Part shown: positions 7,196 to 15,033 of the stretch, piece after piece | Layout of the letters: every line of letters begins with the position of its first letter | Position numbering within the stretch: position 1 is the first letter of the stretch | Source: an uncultured Bacillota bacterium | GTDB lineage: Bacteria > Bacillota > Clostridia > Peptostreptococcales > Anaerovoracaceae | Direction: 5' to 3' | Length of the DNA: 20,094 bases | Assembly: GCA_958448635.1 (NCBI GenBank) | Contig: CAUDEQ010000034.1 | Location: 1-20,094, forward strand | Program-made: the position numbers and the translations under genes | Notes under the pieces: generated by a model | Databases searched by the model: none | Told to the model about the DNA's origin: nothing | Seen by the model: the letters and a program-made list of their open reading frames with translations, nothing else

Positions 7196-8932
7196 TTAGA
7201 GCCAAATCGTAAGATGTTCTGCGATAGGTCCAAGAGCCAATGCAGGGAAGAATGTAAGTGCAGCGAAAATATACACTACAACTACCAGTATGATGGCAAA
7301 TCCCGCATTATCTGTACGCATCGTTCCTATAGATGCCGTGACCCTTCTCTTGGCCAGCAATGAGCCTGCTATGGCCAGCTGCGCTATTATTGCGATATAT
7401 CGTCCGAAGAACATTGCCAGTCCTGTCGTAGTATTCCAGAACAGGCTGTTGTCGGCCAGCCCCTCAAATCCTGAGCCGTTGTTTGCCGATGACGATGAGA
7501 ATTCATAGAGAACCTGCGACAACCCGTGGAATCCCGGATTTGTGATTCCCGCCAGCCCTGCATCCGTTACTACCGCAAGGGCCGAGAACCCCAGTATGAG
7601 AAGCGGATGTATTATAAGACAGATAGCCACCAGCTTCATTTCCTTGCCTTCTACCTTTTTGCCAAGATATTCAGGCGTACGTCCTACCATTAGTCCGCAG
7701 AGGAATACTGCCAGTATCACATACATCACCATGTTCATCAGGCCTACACCCTTGCCGCCGAATACGCAGTTGAGCATCATGTGGAGCATAGGCACCATGC
7801 CTCCGAGAGGTGTCAATGTATCGTGCATGTTATTGACGGTACCTGTAGTAAATGATGTAGTTGTTGTAGTAAAGAGCGCAGACTGGTCGATTCCGAATCT
7901 CACTTCTTTACCCTCCATGCTTCCCATGCTCTGATCAAGTCCCACAGACTGAAGTATAGGGTTGCCCTTGAGCTCCGATACGTAGCATACTGCAAGTCCT
8001 ATCACGAAAAGAATGCTCATTGCAGCGAAAATCGTTCTTCCCTGCTGCCCGAAGATAGGCTCTCTCGTTTTTATCCTGTTCTCTTCTCCTGCTCCCAGGC
8101 TTTCCATCTTTCTGTCCTGGCACATCTTGCCGAAGGTCAGCACACACGCGCCCGGCAGCACCATCATCGATATCAGCTCAACTATATTGGATATTATTGT
8201 AGGGTTTTCGAACGGTGTTGTGGAGTTTGCTCCGAAGAAGCCTCCTCCGTTGGTTCCCAGATGCTTTATTATTTCCAGCGACGCCACAGGTCCCATGGCG
8301 AAATCCTGCAGCTTTCCTGTGATGGTTTCCACAGTGAAGTTGGCGCCAAAGGTCTGCGGTGAGCCCTGCCATATCAGCACGAGCCCGAAGATGATGGACC
8401 ATGGAAGAAGTATTCTCGTGGTTATCCTTATCATATCCTCGTAGAAGTTTCCCAGATCCTTTCTCTTTCCTGCGATACCTCTTGAAAACGCCATGCAGGC
8501 TGCATATCCCGATGCTGCCGATGTGAACATCATAAACGTTATTACCAGCATCTGGCTCAAATAAGTAAGACCTGATTCACCTGAATAGTGCTGCAGGTTC
8601 GTATTCGTCATAAAACTTATTATCGTATTGAAGGACAGATCTGCCGGCATTCCGTCTATTCCGTTTGGATTCAGTACCAGCATGTTCTGAAATCTCAGTA
8701 TCAGATATCCTACTAAAACCATCACCGCGTTGGTCATGAGAAGATGACCGGCATATGATTTCCATGACATGCCGCCTCTGTCAATGCGGCATATTTTGTA
8801 GATTCCGTTGTCGAGCCTGTCGAAAACGGGATCCGCAAAGGTTTTCTTATGTGTTGCGATGTGGTACATGTATTTCCCCATGGGGATCACGGCCACAACG
8901 AAAATCAACATTGTTAAAATAATCTGCAACAT
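7196..8932 (-). CDS. kdpA: Potassium-transporting ATPase subunit A
   Basis: KdpA is the channel-like, K+-selective membrane subunit of the Kdp pump. The 578 residues contain about ten hydrophobic segments and the repeated filter regions of the family: TNTNLQHYSGES at 109-120, GTNGGGFFGANSTTPFENP at 226-244, the NNMHDTLTPLGGM region in the third repeat, and ANNGSGFEGL in the fourth. An AAGGGAGG site sets the ATG at 8932. It follows kdpF by 21 bp. It is slightly longer than the E. coli protein (557), mostly through cytoplasmic loops. Confidence 0.98.
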   Translation of the reverse strand: MLQIILTMLIFVVAVIPMGKYMYHIATHKKTFADPVFDRLDNGIYKICRIDRGGMSWKSYAGHLLMTNAVMVLVGYLILRFQNMLVLNPNGIDGMPADLSFNTIISFMTNTNLQHYSGESGLTYLSQMLVITFMMFTSAASGYAACMAFSRGIAGKRKDLGNFYEDMIRITTRILLPWSIIFGLVLIWQGSPQTFGANFTVETITGKLQDFAMGPVASLEIIKHLGTNGGGFFGANSTTPFENPTIISNIVELISMMVLPGACVLTFGKMCQDRKMESLGAGEENRIKTREPIFGQQGRTIFAAMSILFVIGLAVCYVSELKGNPILQSVGLDQSMGSMEGKEVRFGIDQSALFTTTTTSFTTGTVNNMHDTLTPLGGMVPMLHMMLNCVFGGKGVGLMNMVMYVILAVFLCGLMVGRTPEYLGKKVEGKEMKLVAICLIIHPLLILGFSALAVVTDAGLAGITNPGFHGLSQVLYEFSSSSANNGSGFEGLADNSLFWNTTTGLAMFFGRYIAIIAQLAIAGSLLAKRRVTASIGTMRTDNAGFAIILVVVVYIFAALTFFPALALGPIAEHLTIWL

Positions 8933-8953
8933 TGTTTGCCTCCCTTAAATTGA

Positions 8954-9031
8954 TCACAGTTTTTCCGGATGCACCAATGCGTATACAAGGTATACTGCCA
9001 AAGCTGCAATCACAATTCCTAAAGCTATCAT
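8954..9031 (-). CDS. kdpF: KdpF, small subunit of the Kdp K+ pump
   Basis: This 25-residue, single-helix peptide begins MIALGIVIAALAV and continues YLVYALVHPEKL. The YLVYAL(V/I)-PE-(F/L) ending is the recognisable KdpF signature. KdpF is a lipid-like stabilising peptide of the KdpABC complex in the membrane. GGAGGAGTT (about 9037-9045) gives a strong start, and kdpA begins 21 bp after it. Confidence 0.93.
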   Translation of the reverse strand: MIALGIVIAALAVYLVYALVHPEKL

Positions 9032-9059
9032 TTTTAACTCCTCCAAATAAACTCACAAT

Positions 9060-9173
9060 TTATTGTTCTTCAGTGTTATCATTCTTGTCTACTTGTCGTC
9101 CGCACCAGTTGATAAAAAGCTTCATCAGACCGAAGCTTACAAGCAGCGTCAGCACCATTGCTACGTCTAACAT
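9060..9173 (-). CDS. Small single-pass membrane peptide ahead of kdpF
   Basis: This is a 37-residue ORF starting MLDVAMVLTLLVSFGLMKLF, then INWCGRQVDKN and an acidic tail ending NTEEQ. It has one hydrophobic segment (about 4-21) followed by Trp-Cys and basic residues. The start is well supported by AGGAGGG (about 9180-9187), 7 bases from ATG, and it ends 28 bp before kdpF. From memory, small ORFs with a helix followed by a Cys-containing basic end sit next to kdp genes in several phyla, usually unannotated. The function is unknown. It may be an additional Kdp subunit or regulator peptide; this is inference. Confidence 0.75.
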   Translation of the reverse strand: MLDVAMVLTLLVSFGLMKLFINWCGRQVDKNDNTEEQ

Positions 9174-9239
9174 GTATATCCCTCCTCACGGTGCATATAT
9201 TAGCACATACCGAAAAAAGACAAGATTAAGGAAAATGAA

Positions 9240-9387
9240 AAGGCATTAAGATTGCATAAAGACAGTGCAGCCATGCCTTGTATATATTGATAATTCTGTC
9301 TTTCAGGCATATATCTATCTTTATTTTCAGTCTTTTTCGACGATAATAAACGGAAAAACGATATTTTGCTCCGGATTTTATTCCGGA
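9240..9387 (-). promoter_or_regulatory. Structured kdp leader with competing helices
   Basis: Five segments are complementary: AAGGCAT (9240-9246), AAAGACAG (9258-9265), ATGCCTT (9273-9279), CTGTCTTT (9296-9303) and AGGCAT (9305-9310). The central ATGCCT can pair with either flank, and AAAGACAG/CTGTCTTT crosses both pairings, as in a pseudoknot or switch. Upstream in the RNA, two TCCGGA words (9370-9375, 9382-9387) form a hairpin with a 6-base loop. A U-rich stretch follows 9240 in the RNA. It resembles an attenuator or riboswitch, but I recognise no known class. Confidence 0.4.
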
Positions 9388-9445
9388 AAATGCTTAAGGA
9401 TAGACAGCCTGCTTAACTGCAGCCTTCCTTCGGGGAAATCCATAT

Positions 9446-9488
9446 AAAATAAAAACACCTGAAATTCCACTCAGCGAAACTTCAGGTG
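9446..9488 (-). terminator. Terminator of the polymerase/yolD cassette
   Basis: On the minus strand CACCTGAA (9488-9481) pairs with TTCAGGTG (9463-9456), and the stem extends about five more pairs using G-U wobbles. It is followed by TTTTTATTTTATA (9455 downward). It separates the SOS cassette from the kdp operon. Confidence 0.88.
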
Positions 9489-9552
9489 AATCGATTTATG
9501 TAAATATATCGCTTGCTGAGCCGTAAACGATCTCAGCTTCATCTGCATATGA

Positions 9553-9978
9553 TCACGTCAGTCTGTCGAAAATCCTTCCTTCTATGGTTCTGATGTCCTC
9601 TGCCTTTATTTTCACACCATCCTCCATCACGATGGCTCTGTCGTATTCATCAACCTCCTTAACCCTTCCCCTGGATACTATATACTCTCCTCCTTCCTTC
9701 TTCTCATCGCTGATGAAATGTACTATTTCAACCTCTGGATGCTCATCTGCGGACATCCTTATGAGCGACAGCTTTCCCTCCAGATCTGACAGCATGTCCT
9801 CGTCATACTCTATCCTTCTCTGCGTGATCCTCCCTGCCTCCCTTATGGCATCGCCGTGGCCTGTAAGCGCAGCAAAGGGTGAAAACTGTGCAGCTCTCGC
9901 AGATATATCCATCGGCCTGTGACTAGAGGATCTGTGATGCGGCATGTTTATTATATCTTCATTTTTTATCCTGCTCAT
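9553..9978 (-). CDS. YolD-like protein, partner of the Y-family polymerase
   Basis: This belongs to the YolD-like family (a DUF typically paired with UvrX/YqjW polymerases in Firmicutes). Of 141 residues, the diagnostic N-terminal block is HRPMDISARAAQFSPFAALTG (about 21-41), followed by a charged helical segment (RRIEYDEDMLSDLEGKL) and a C-terminal beta-rich part with GRVKEVDEYDRAIVMEDG. Its ATG overlaps the polymerase stop codon (ATGA), with AGGAGG inside the polymerase end, indicating translational coupling. It is somewhat longer than many YolD proteins. A role as accessory factor in SOS translesion synthesis is inferred from context. Confidence 0.92.
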   Translation of the reverse strand: MSRIKNEDIINMPHHRSSSHRPMDISARAAQFSPFAALTGHGDAIREAGRITQRRIEYDEDMLSDLEGKLSLIRMSADEHPEVEIVHFISDEKKEGGEYIVSRGRVKEVDEYDRAIVMEDGVKIKAEDIRTIEGRIFDRLT

Positions 9979-11522
9979 GCTTTATGACCTCCTATCTGTC
10001 TGTTGCGCTCCATGGCCGTTGCGCCTTCTTCCAGGCTCATGCCCTTTACCAAGGCATTTTTGCCGAACTTCTTTTTTACCCTGAGAACGGTCTCCTGAAC
10101 TTTCCGCTCCCTTTCCTGTTCATCTTCAATTGACTCCCGTGAGATAGCTGCATCCCCCGATACCTTAAAAAGCCCATCGCCTCCCACGCTGTCAAATAGA
10201 CTCAGCTGCTCAGCCATTTTCTCTGCTCCGACGCTGTCCTTTTTCACTATATGATTCGCCGATATGTTTATCCTGCGAACAAGAAGCCTTCTGTCAACTA
10301 TGCTATCGTAAAGCCCCATGATACTTTTGCAGAGTTTTTTTGATGAGGAGGTCATGCATTCCATATTGACAGTTCCGTGTGCGTGCCGTGGAAGCCTGCG
10401 CCCGTAGGAATCAGTCCTCATTGGTCCCCTGTATTGGGCGGCAACTGCAGGATCGCTGAGGTTTGTAGCATCGTATCCCACCGTCAGAACCATCTGATCC
10501 GTCACCAGCTCCTTGTCTACCAGTTCCAACACCAGCGACTCCGCCATCTCGCACACCACAAGACGTGCCTTTTCCCATGAATACGGTTCCTGCAGCACCT
10601 GTCCGCAACCCATGCTCTCAGACGCCGGCCTGTATCCCTTAATATCTGCCATGCCGCACGGCTCCCAGCCCCATGCATGATCTATCAGAAGCTCGGCGTT
10701 TACTCCAAAGAGCCTGTAAAGCAGCTCCTCATTGTGGAAGTCCGCCGGCCCTCCTACAGAGCATCGTGCTATATCGCCCATGGTATACAGCCCGTTGTCA
10801 TGGAGCTTGGCTGCATATCCCTTGCCCACTCTCCAGAAATCCGTTATAGGACGGTGATCCCACAAACGTCTGCGATAGCTCATTTCGTCCAGCTCCGCCA
10901 CATGCACTCCGTCATCATCGACGGGAATGTGCTTGGCTACGATGTCCATCGCCACCTTTGCCAGATAGAGATTGGTCCCCACTCCCGCTGCGGCAGGGAT
11001 GCCCGTTTCCTCTGTCACAGACTTGATCATCCTCCTTGCCAGCTCGCCTGCCGTCATCCCGTATGTGTCAAGATATCCTGTGGCATCTATGAACACCTCA
11101 TCTATCGAGTACACATGTATATCATCCGGCGATATGTATTTCAGATATGTGCTGTATATCCTGGCGCTATAGTCGATATAGAGAGCCATCCTCGGCACCG
11201 CTGTTATATATGAAATGGAAAGGCTTCTGTCCTGCATCAGCTCCCGGCTGTCAATGGACTCTCCCGTAAAGAGCGTTCCGGGCGCTTTCCTGAGCCTGTC
11301 GTAATTTATCCTGCGGATCTTGCTGATCACCTCAAACAACCTCGGTCTTCCGGGGATGCCCAGAGACTTTAGAGAGGGTGACACAGCCAGACATATGGTC
11401 TTTTCGGTTCGGGAAGCATCTGCCACCACCAGATTGGTTGTCATGGGATTCAGTCTGCGCTCTACGCATTCGACTGATGCATAGAATGATTTCAAATCTA
11501 TGGCTATATACTGTTTTGACAC
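9975..11522 (-). CDS. SOS-inducible Y-family DNA polymerase (UvrX/YqjW type)
   Basis: This is a translesion DNA polymerase of the UmuC/DinB superfamily. The 515-residue product has the N-terminal metal site in YIAIDLKSFYASVE, the catalytic SIDEVFID with the adjacent Asp-Glu pair (residues 141-142 from this start), the helix-hairpin-helix segment around GYAAKLHDNGLYTMGDIAR, and a little-finger region. The extra RPRLFEV insertion and C-terminal length fit the UvrX/YqjW branch, not DinB. I chose the GTG at 11520-11522 because AGGAGG lies 6 bases upstream; the GTG two codons earlier is too close to it. It is controlled by a LexA box (11572-11585). It overlaps the yolD-like gene by 4 bp. Confidence 0.95.
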   Translation of the reverse strand: MSKQYIAIDLKSFYASVECVERRLNPMTTNLVVADASRTEKTICLAVSPSLKSLGIPGRPRLFEVISKIRRINYDRLRKAPGTLFTGESIDSRELMQDRSLSISYITAVPRMALYIDYSARIYSTYLKYISPDDIHVYSIDEVFIDATGYLDTYGMTAGELARRMIKSVTEETGIPAAAGVGTNLYLAKVAMDIVAKHIPVDDDGVHVAELDEMSYRRRLWDHRPITDFWRVGKGYAAKLHDNGLYTMGDIARCSVGGPADFHNEELLYRLFGVNAELLIDHAWGWEPCGMADIKGYRPASESMGCGQVLQEPYSWEKARLVVCEMAESLVLELVDKELVTDQMVLTVGYDATNLSDPAVAAQYRGPMRTDSYGRRLPRHAHGTVNMECMTSSSKKLCKSIMGLYDSIVDRRLLVRRINISANHIVKKDSVGAEKMAEQLSLFDSVGGDGLFKVSGDAAISRESIEDEQERERKVQETVLRVKKKFGKNALVKGMSLEEGATAMERNRQIGGHKA

Positions 11523-11571
11523 CGTCACCCCTCCTTTCCTTCGGCGATGCTGCAGCCTTCGCCCTTGTTTG

Positions 11572-11585
11572 CGAACATATGTTCT
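11572..11585 (-). promoter_or_regulatory. LexA/DinR box
   Basis: CGAACATATGTTCT matches the Gram-positive SOS box CGAACNNNNGTTCG in all but the last base and is nearly palindromic. It lies just downstream of the -10 element at 11596-11601, where LexA would cover the start of transcription. Confidence 0.92.
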
Positions 11586-11595
11586 TTACGATTTA

Positions 11596-11624
11596 ATAAT
11601 ATACCCTTTCATCAAAAAAATCAA
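11596..11624 (-). promoter_or_regulatory. Sigma-A promoter of the SOS polymerase cassette
   Basis: On the minus strand TTGATT (11619-11624) and TATTAT (11596-11601) are separated by 17 bases. The predicted start near 11589 is adjacent to the LexA box. The leader is about 65 bases long. Confidence 0.8.
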
Positions 11625-11643
11625 ATGAAATTTAATGTGAACA

Positions 11644-11687
11644 ACAAAAAACCTGCACAGACACTTTCGTTTAAACGCCTGTACAGG
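11644..11687 (-). terminator. Terminator of the urease operon
   Basis: On the minus strand CCTGTACAG (11687-11679) pairs with CTGTGCAGG (11660-11652), with one G-U pair, and is followed by TTTTTTGTTG. The loop contains the palindrome GTTTAAAC. It follows the last gene of the urease unit by about 100 bases. A smaller stem AAGCC-GAA-GGCTT overlaps that gene's stop codon. Confidence 0.85.
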
Positions 11688-11785
11688 GCTTTGCATTAAA
11701 TGGAAATAGCTTGAGTTTACATGATTAAATTCAGTTCCTCCAACGTCCCTGCGGACAACGCCGGAATACGCCTGAAGCCTTCGGC

Positions 11786-12277
11786 TTATCTGGCTTCTGC
11801 AAATTCTATCGCTTCCTTTCCCGATATATGCTCAGGCTCCAGCACGAATATGCTCACCGCTTTCAGCTTGGAATTTATCTCATCCATGCTTCCTTCTCTG
11901 AAATCAGCGGAATATTTATCTACCAGCTTCAGCAGAGCGTCAGTCTTTTCCTCAGGATCATCCAGGAATTTTATTCTTCCGAACACTATAACGCTTCTGA
12001 AATAAGTAGTATATTCCTCAGGAACGATATGGTCTGTTTCTATTACCGTAAATGATGCTTTATCGTGCTTTTTCATAGCATCAAACTTATGCCCGACAGG
12101 CATCCCGTGAAAATACAGCTTTCCGTCTCTGTATGCATAGCTGATGGGAACTCCGTAAGGGTAGTCTCCGTCTCCCAGCACGCATAGCACCCCTGATGTC
12201 ATCTTATCGAGGATCGCATCGCACTCCTCCTTTGGCAATATCTGCTTTTTGTTCCTTCTTATTTCTCTGAACTCCAT
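11786..12277 (-). CDS. NimA/pyridoxamine-oxidase-like flavin-binding protein
   Basis: This is a 163-residue split-barrel flavoprotein of the family that includes 5-nitroimidazole resistance proteins (NimA-like) and pyridoxamine 5'-phosphate oxidase relatives. The opening REIRRNKKQILPKEECDAIL, the strand pattern GVLCVLGDGDYPYGVPISY and LYFHGMPVGHKFDAM (54-67) are typical; the HG-x3-GHK segment lies at the expected cofactor region. A strong AAAGGAGG site sets the start. It begins only 15 bp after ureD and precedes the operon terminator, so it is co-transcribed with the urease genes. True nitroreductase activity is not shown by the sequence. A role linked to urease is not known to me. Confidence 0.9.
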   Translation of the reverse strand: MEFREIRRNKKQILPKEECDAILDKMTSGVLCVLGDGDYPYGVPISYAYRDGKLYFHGMPVGHKFDAMKKHDKASFTVIETDHIVPEEYTTYFRSVIVFGRIKFLDDPEEKTDALLKLVDKYSADFREGSMDEINSKLKAVSIFVLEPEHISGKEAIEFAEAR

Positions 12278-12292
12278 CTTTTCCTCCTTTTA

Positions 12293-13111
12293 TCAGTACT
12301 TTCTTATTCGTACCGGCTCTTTCCCCAGAACCTCTCTTCTGATGACAGCCCATACATCGTTTATGGTCTCCTTAAGCCTGATTATGTCGCTTCCCGTAAA
12401 CCTGACTATCATCAGGCTGTCATCCAGCTTTCCGGCAGCGATGGAAATGTCGTCAGCCCTGAAGCTGTTGATCTTCTCCGGAAGACTGTCGCTGATATTG
12501 CGGCAATACACGTATACGGCTCCGTTGCTCAGATGACCCTCCATAAGCCCGAGGCTTTTCATCTCGGTCTTATCCGGCTCCATCCTGCTGCTGTCATAGA
12601 GCTTCAGCTCTCCGTCAACGTAGATTCGCGTCTTTGACCAGTACAGCCTGTAATCAAAGATCTCGTTTCTGGTGGTGCGGCCTGCCGTGACCATGTCTGT
12701 GGCGATGAGAACAGAATCCTTGTCAAGTATGAATTCATTCTCCTGATATGCTTCCGATTCTGCAAAAGGCACATTGTGCTCAGGCAGATATTCCAGCACC
12801 GCCCCCGGGCCCAGCACTACCTTGTTTATCACCTCGGCATGGCCTTCATCCATCTTATAGAACTTGGTGGTTGATGGGTTTGTGACCAGTGCCTTGGCCT
12901 CCTCCTCCAGCACTATCTCGGTATACAGCCTGTCGTGCTGCAGCACACCTCCGCTTGGATTCAGCATGTAAACAAATGCCGTTCCATCATTGTCCTGGTA
13001 ATGCGTCCTCATTATCTGAAGGGGAAGCTTGTAATACTGTTCCGCCAGACCTGTGGTCCCGTCCTGTTTTTTCCTGAATACAAGGCGCAGTTCTCCTGTC
13101 GGTTTATCCAT
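12293..13111 (-). CDS. ureD: Urease accessory protein UreD (UreH)
   Basis: UreD is a scaffold of the UreDFG complex that delivers nickel to apo-urease in the cytoplasm. The 272 residues have the family layout: an N-terminal beta segment with QIMRTHYQDNDGTAFVYMLNPSGGVLQHDRL (shown here only as a region, about 33-62), the NPSGG-x-LQHDR core motif, TNPSTTKFYKM near 96-106, the AVLEYLPEHNVPFAES stretch, and TAGRTTRNEIFDY. The start follows GGGAG. It lies 11 bp after ureG, last of the maturation genes, as in many Firmicute operons. Confidence 0.96.
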   Translation of the reverse strand: MDKPTGELRLVFRKKQDGTTGLAEQYYKLPLQIMRTHYQDNDGTAFVYMLNPSGGVLQHDRLYTEIVLEEEAKALVTNPSTTKFYKMDEGHAEVINKVVLGPGAVLEYLPEHNVPFAESEAYQENEFILDKDSVLIATDMVTAGRTTRNEIFDYRLYWSKTRIYVDGELKLYDSSRMEPDKTEMKSLGLMEGHLSNGAVYVYCRNISDSLPEKINSFRADDISIAAGKLDDSLMIVRFTGSDIIRLKETINDVWAVIRREVLGKEPVRIRKY

Positions 13112-13122
13112 GTCTGAACTCC

Positions 13123-13731
13123 CTATTCTTCAAATAACATATCCTCTTTTACCCATTTTATGACCTCGTCAAGTCCCGTGCCGTCAAACAGGTTTGTAAA
13201 CACGTAAGGCTTGTCGCCCCTCTGCGCCTTGGTATCTCTGTCCATCACTCCCAGATCGCTGTGAACATACGGCGCAATATCGATCTTGTTGATTACGAGA
13301 AGATCTGACTTGGTTATTCCCGGCCCGCCCTTTCTCGGTATCTTTTCACCTTCGCCAACGTCTATGACGAAGATGAGTCCGTCCACCAGCTCAGGGCTGA
13401 ATGTTGCAGCCAGGTTATCTCCTCCGCTTTCTACGAATATTATATCAAGATCATCGAATCTTTCAAGGAGTATATCTATCGCATCCAGATTCATGGAGAT
13501 ATCCTCTCTTACAGCTGTATGAGGACATCCCCCCGTCTCAACTCCTATGATGTGATCTTCAGGCAGCGCCTGGGCTCTGTTCAGTATCAGAGCATCTTCC
13601 TTTGTGAATATATCATTGGTGACAACACCGATCTTGTACCGATCTCTGAGACTTTTACATAATTTTTCTATAAGTGCGGTTTTTCCGGAACCAACAGGTC
13701 CTCCAACGCCTATTCTGACAGGTCTTCTCAT
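13123..13731 (-). CDS. ureG: Urease accessory GTPase UreG
   Basis: UreG is a SIMIBI-class GTPase that binds nickel and drives its insertion into urease. The 202 residues include the P-loop GGPVGSGKTALIEKL (9-23), VVTNDIFTKEDA, the metal-binding CPH of GVETGGCPHTAVREDIS, FVESGGDNLAATFSPEL and the guanine-specificity VINKIDIAPYV. Length and motifs are standard. An AAGGAGGAG site precedes the ATG. It begins 17 bp after ureF. Confidence 0.98.
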   Translation of the reverse strand: MRRPVRIGVGGPVGSGKTALIEKLCKSLRDRYKIGVVTNDIFTKEDALILNRAQALPEDHIIGVETGGCPHTAVREDISMNLDAIDILLERFDDLDIIFVESGGDNLAATFSPELVDGLIFVIDVGEGEKIPRKGGPGITKSDLLVINKIDIAPYVHSDLGVMDRDTKAQRGDKPYVFTNLFDGTGLDEVIKWVKEDMLFEE

Positions 13732-13748
13732 AGTGCTCCTCCTTAAAT

Positions 13749-14435
13749 TTATGACATATAAAGTCTCGTTGGCAGATACTCGTGAAGTATTCCCGAAATG
13801 TCAAGTCCGGGACAAAAATTCGATATTTCATCCACCGGTGTTTCCAAAGACTTCATTACCGACTCTTCCATGGCCGGATACAGCTTCAGCAAAGCGCCCT
13901 GTGCCTGTGTGTTGCCCAGAGGTATGAGCTTAACGGCACTCTGCACCAATGCGTTCATGGTGCTGAAAACGAATGCTTCCACGCTTTCTTTCACGTCAAG
14001 TCCGAGCCTGCCGCATACCAGCCCGTATATTACCGGATACGATATGCCGCCGCTGCCGTAGAGATTTCTGATCTCACTAAGGCATTCATCGTCTATTATG
14101 TCGGATGTTATCCTCATAAAGGCCTTTCCCATCCTTATGCTCGATTCTCTGCCCTCTCTTGTGACCTTTACCGCACGGCTCAGCTCTTCCAGTTCTTTTA
14201 TTTTTTCTATATCCCTGCATTGTGCCAGCCTGTGGCTTTCCGCAACCAGCGGTCCCTCGCATGCGGAGACGGTGGTTTCCATATATACCTCAGCAAATTC
14301 CATAAAGGTTTCTTCGTCCTTTACCTTTCCCTGAGATACATAAGTCTCAAGACCCCACGACTGACTGAATCCGCCGGAGGGAAAGGTCCCTCCGGCGAAC
14401 TGCATCAGATATAGCAGATGATTATCATTCTTCAT
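13749..14435 (-). CDS. ureF: Urease accessory protein UreF
   Basis: UreF is the helical adaptor that links UreD to UreG during nickel delivery. The 228-residue product starts MKNDNHLLYLMQFAGGTFPSG; the FPSGGFSQSWGLE motif, DDECLSEI, and the C-terminal LIPLGNTQAQ segment are family features. I chose the ATG at 14433-14435: GAGGA lies upstream at good spacing, and the length fits the family. The open frame upstream to 14606 only mirrors the histidine-repeat DNA of ureE in another frame. The gene overlaps ureE by 11 bp. Confidence 0.95.
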   Translation of the reverse strand: MKNDNHLLYLMQFAGGTFPSGGFSQSWGLETYVSQGKVKDEETFMEFAEVYMETTVSACEGPLVAESHRLAQCRDIEKIKELEELSRAVKVTREGRESSIRMGKAFMRITSDIIDDECLSEIRNLYGSGGISYPVIYGLVCGRLGLDVKESVEAFVFSTMNALVQSAVKLIPLGNTQAQGALLKLYPAMEESVMKSLETPVDEISNFCPGLDISGILHEYLPTRLYMS

Positions 14436-15018
14436 CGTTATGTTCCTCATGGTCATGTCCGTGATGATGGCTTCCGTGATGATGGTCATGATCGTGATGA
14501 TGGCGACCATGGTCATGATGGTGCTCATGATCGTGGTTGTGCCCATGGCTGTGGCTATGAGCATGGCTGTGGCCGTGACCTCCCACCACCTGAGCCGCCT
14601 TTTCACCGTCCAGCTTAGCCATACACCTTACATAAGGTACACCTATGGCTTTTATCAGATTTTCCAGAATTGCGTCATAAGGGATCCTGATAAAATCGTC
14701 GTAGATATATGCCGGATGGTGCATGTTTCCTATGTTGAAGGCCGTCTTTGCCCATTGTCTGCCGCCCTCGGGTCTTATTTCAATGACATCTTCTTCAGGC
14801 ATGTCGACAACTATCGCCTTATATTCGTCCCTGTACAGAACTGCCCCTTTAAAAAGCTTCTCACCCTGATCAAGAGACACAGCGAGCTTTTCACCGCCTT
14901 CCGTTTTCACCTTCTGGTGCGGCCTGCTTATATCATCGTGATCGAGTATAACCTTGTCTATGACAAGACCATCATCTGAAATGTCTTCAAATCTGCCTGC
15001 TATTTTTTCTATTATCAT
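14425..15018 (-). CDS. ureE: Urease nickel chaperone UreE with long histidine tail
   Basis: UreE is the dimeric metallochaperone that supplies nickel to UreG. The 197 residues have an N-terminal peptide-binding-like domain (about 1-75), a metal-binding domain with NIGNMHHPAYI (conserved interface His near 100-101) and a C-terminal tail from 148 to 193 holding about 26 His in 46 residues, rich in HGH, HDH and HHH runs. The tail should store or buffer nickel, as in other His-rich UreE proteins. The ribosome site (AAAGGTTGG) is weaker than its neighbours'. It starts 15 bp after ureC, and its end overlaps the ureF start. Confidence 0.97.
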   Translation of the reverse strand: MIIEKIAGRFEDISDDGLVIDKVILDHDDISRPHQKVKTEGGEKLAVSLDQGEKLFKGAVLYRDEYKAIVVDMPEEDVIEIRPEGGRQWAKTAFNIGNMHHPAYIYDDFIRIPYDAILENLIKAIGVPYVRCMAKLDGEKAAQVVGGHGHSHAHSHSHGHNHDHEHHHDHGRHHHDHDHHHGSHHHGHDHEEHNDEE

Positions 15019-15033
15019 GTCGCTACCAACCTT

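Larger units (their letters stand above)
9174..9552. other. Intergenic region: kdp leader and 3' end of the SOS cassette
   Basis: This 379-base gap holds, in the minus-strand direction, a small stem-loop (GCTGAG/CTCAGC, 9515-9520 with 9532-9537), the terminator of the polymerase cassette (9446-9488), and a leader of about 260 bases before the kdp operon that is rich in complementary segments. I could not identify a convincing sigma-A promoter for kdp. Candidate -10 words occur, but without a matching -35. Confidence 0.65.

Noticed and set aside
9187..9445. c-di-AMP (ydaO-yuaA) riboswitch ahead of kdp
   Set aside because: The position and a CTGCAG-TTAAGCAG stem are suggestive, but the conserved core sequences I remember for that class are not present.
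13749..14606. A longer UreF starting at 14606
   Set aside because: The extra N-terminus is an out-of-frame reading of the ureE histidine repeats (Met/Thr/Ile rich) with no ribosome site at its start.
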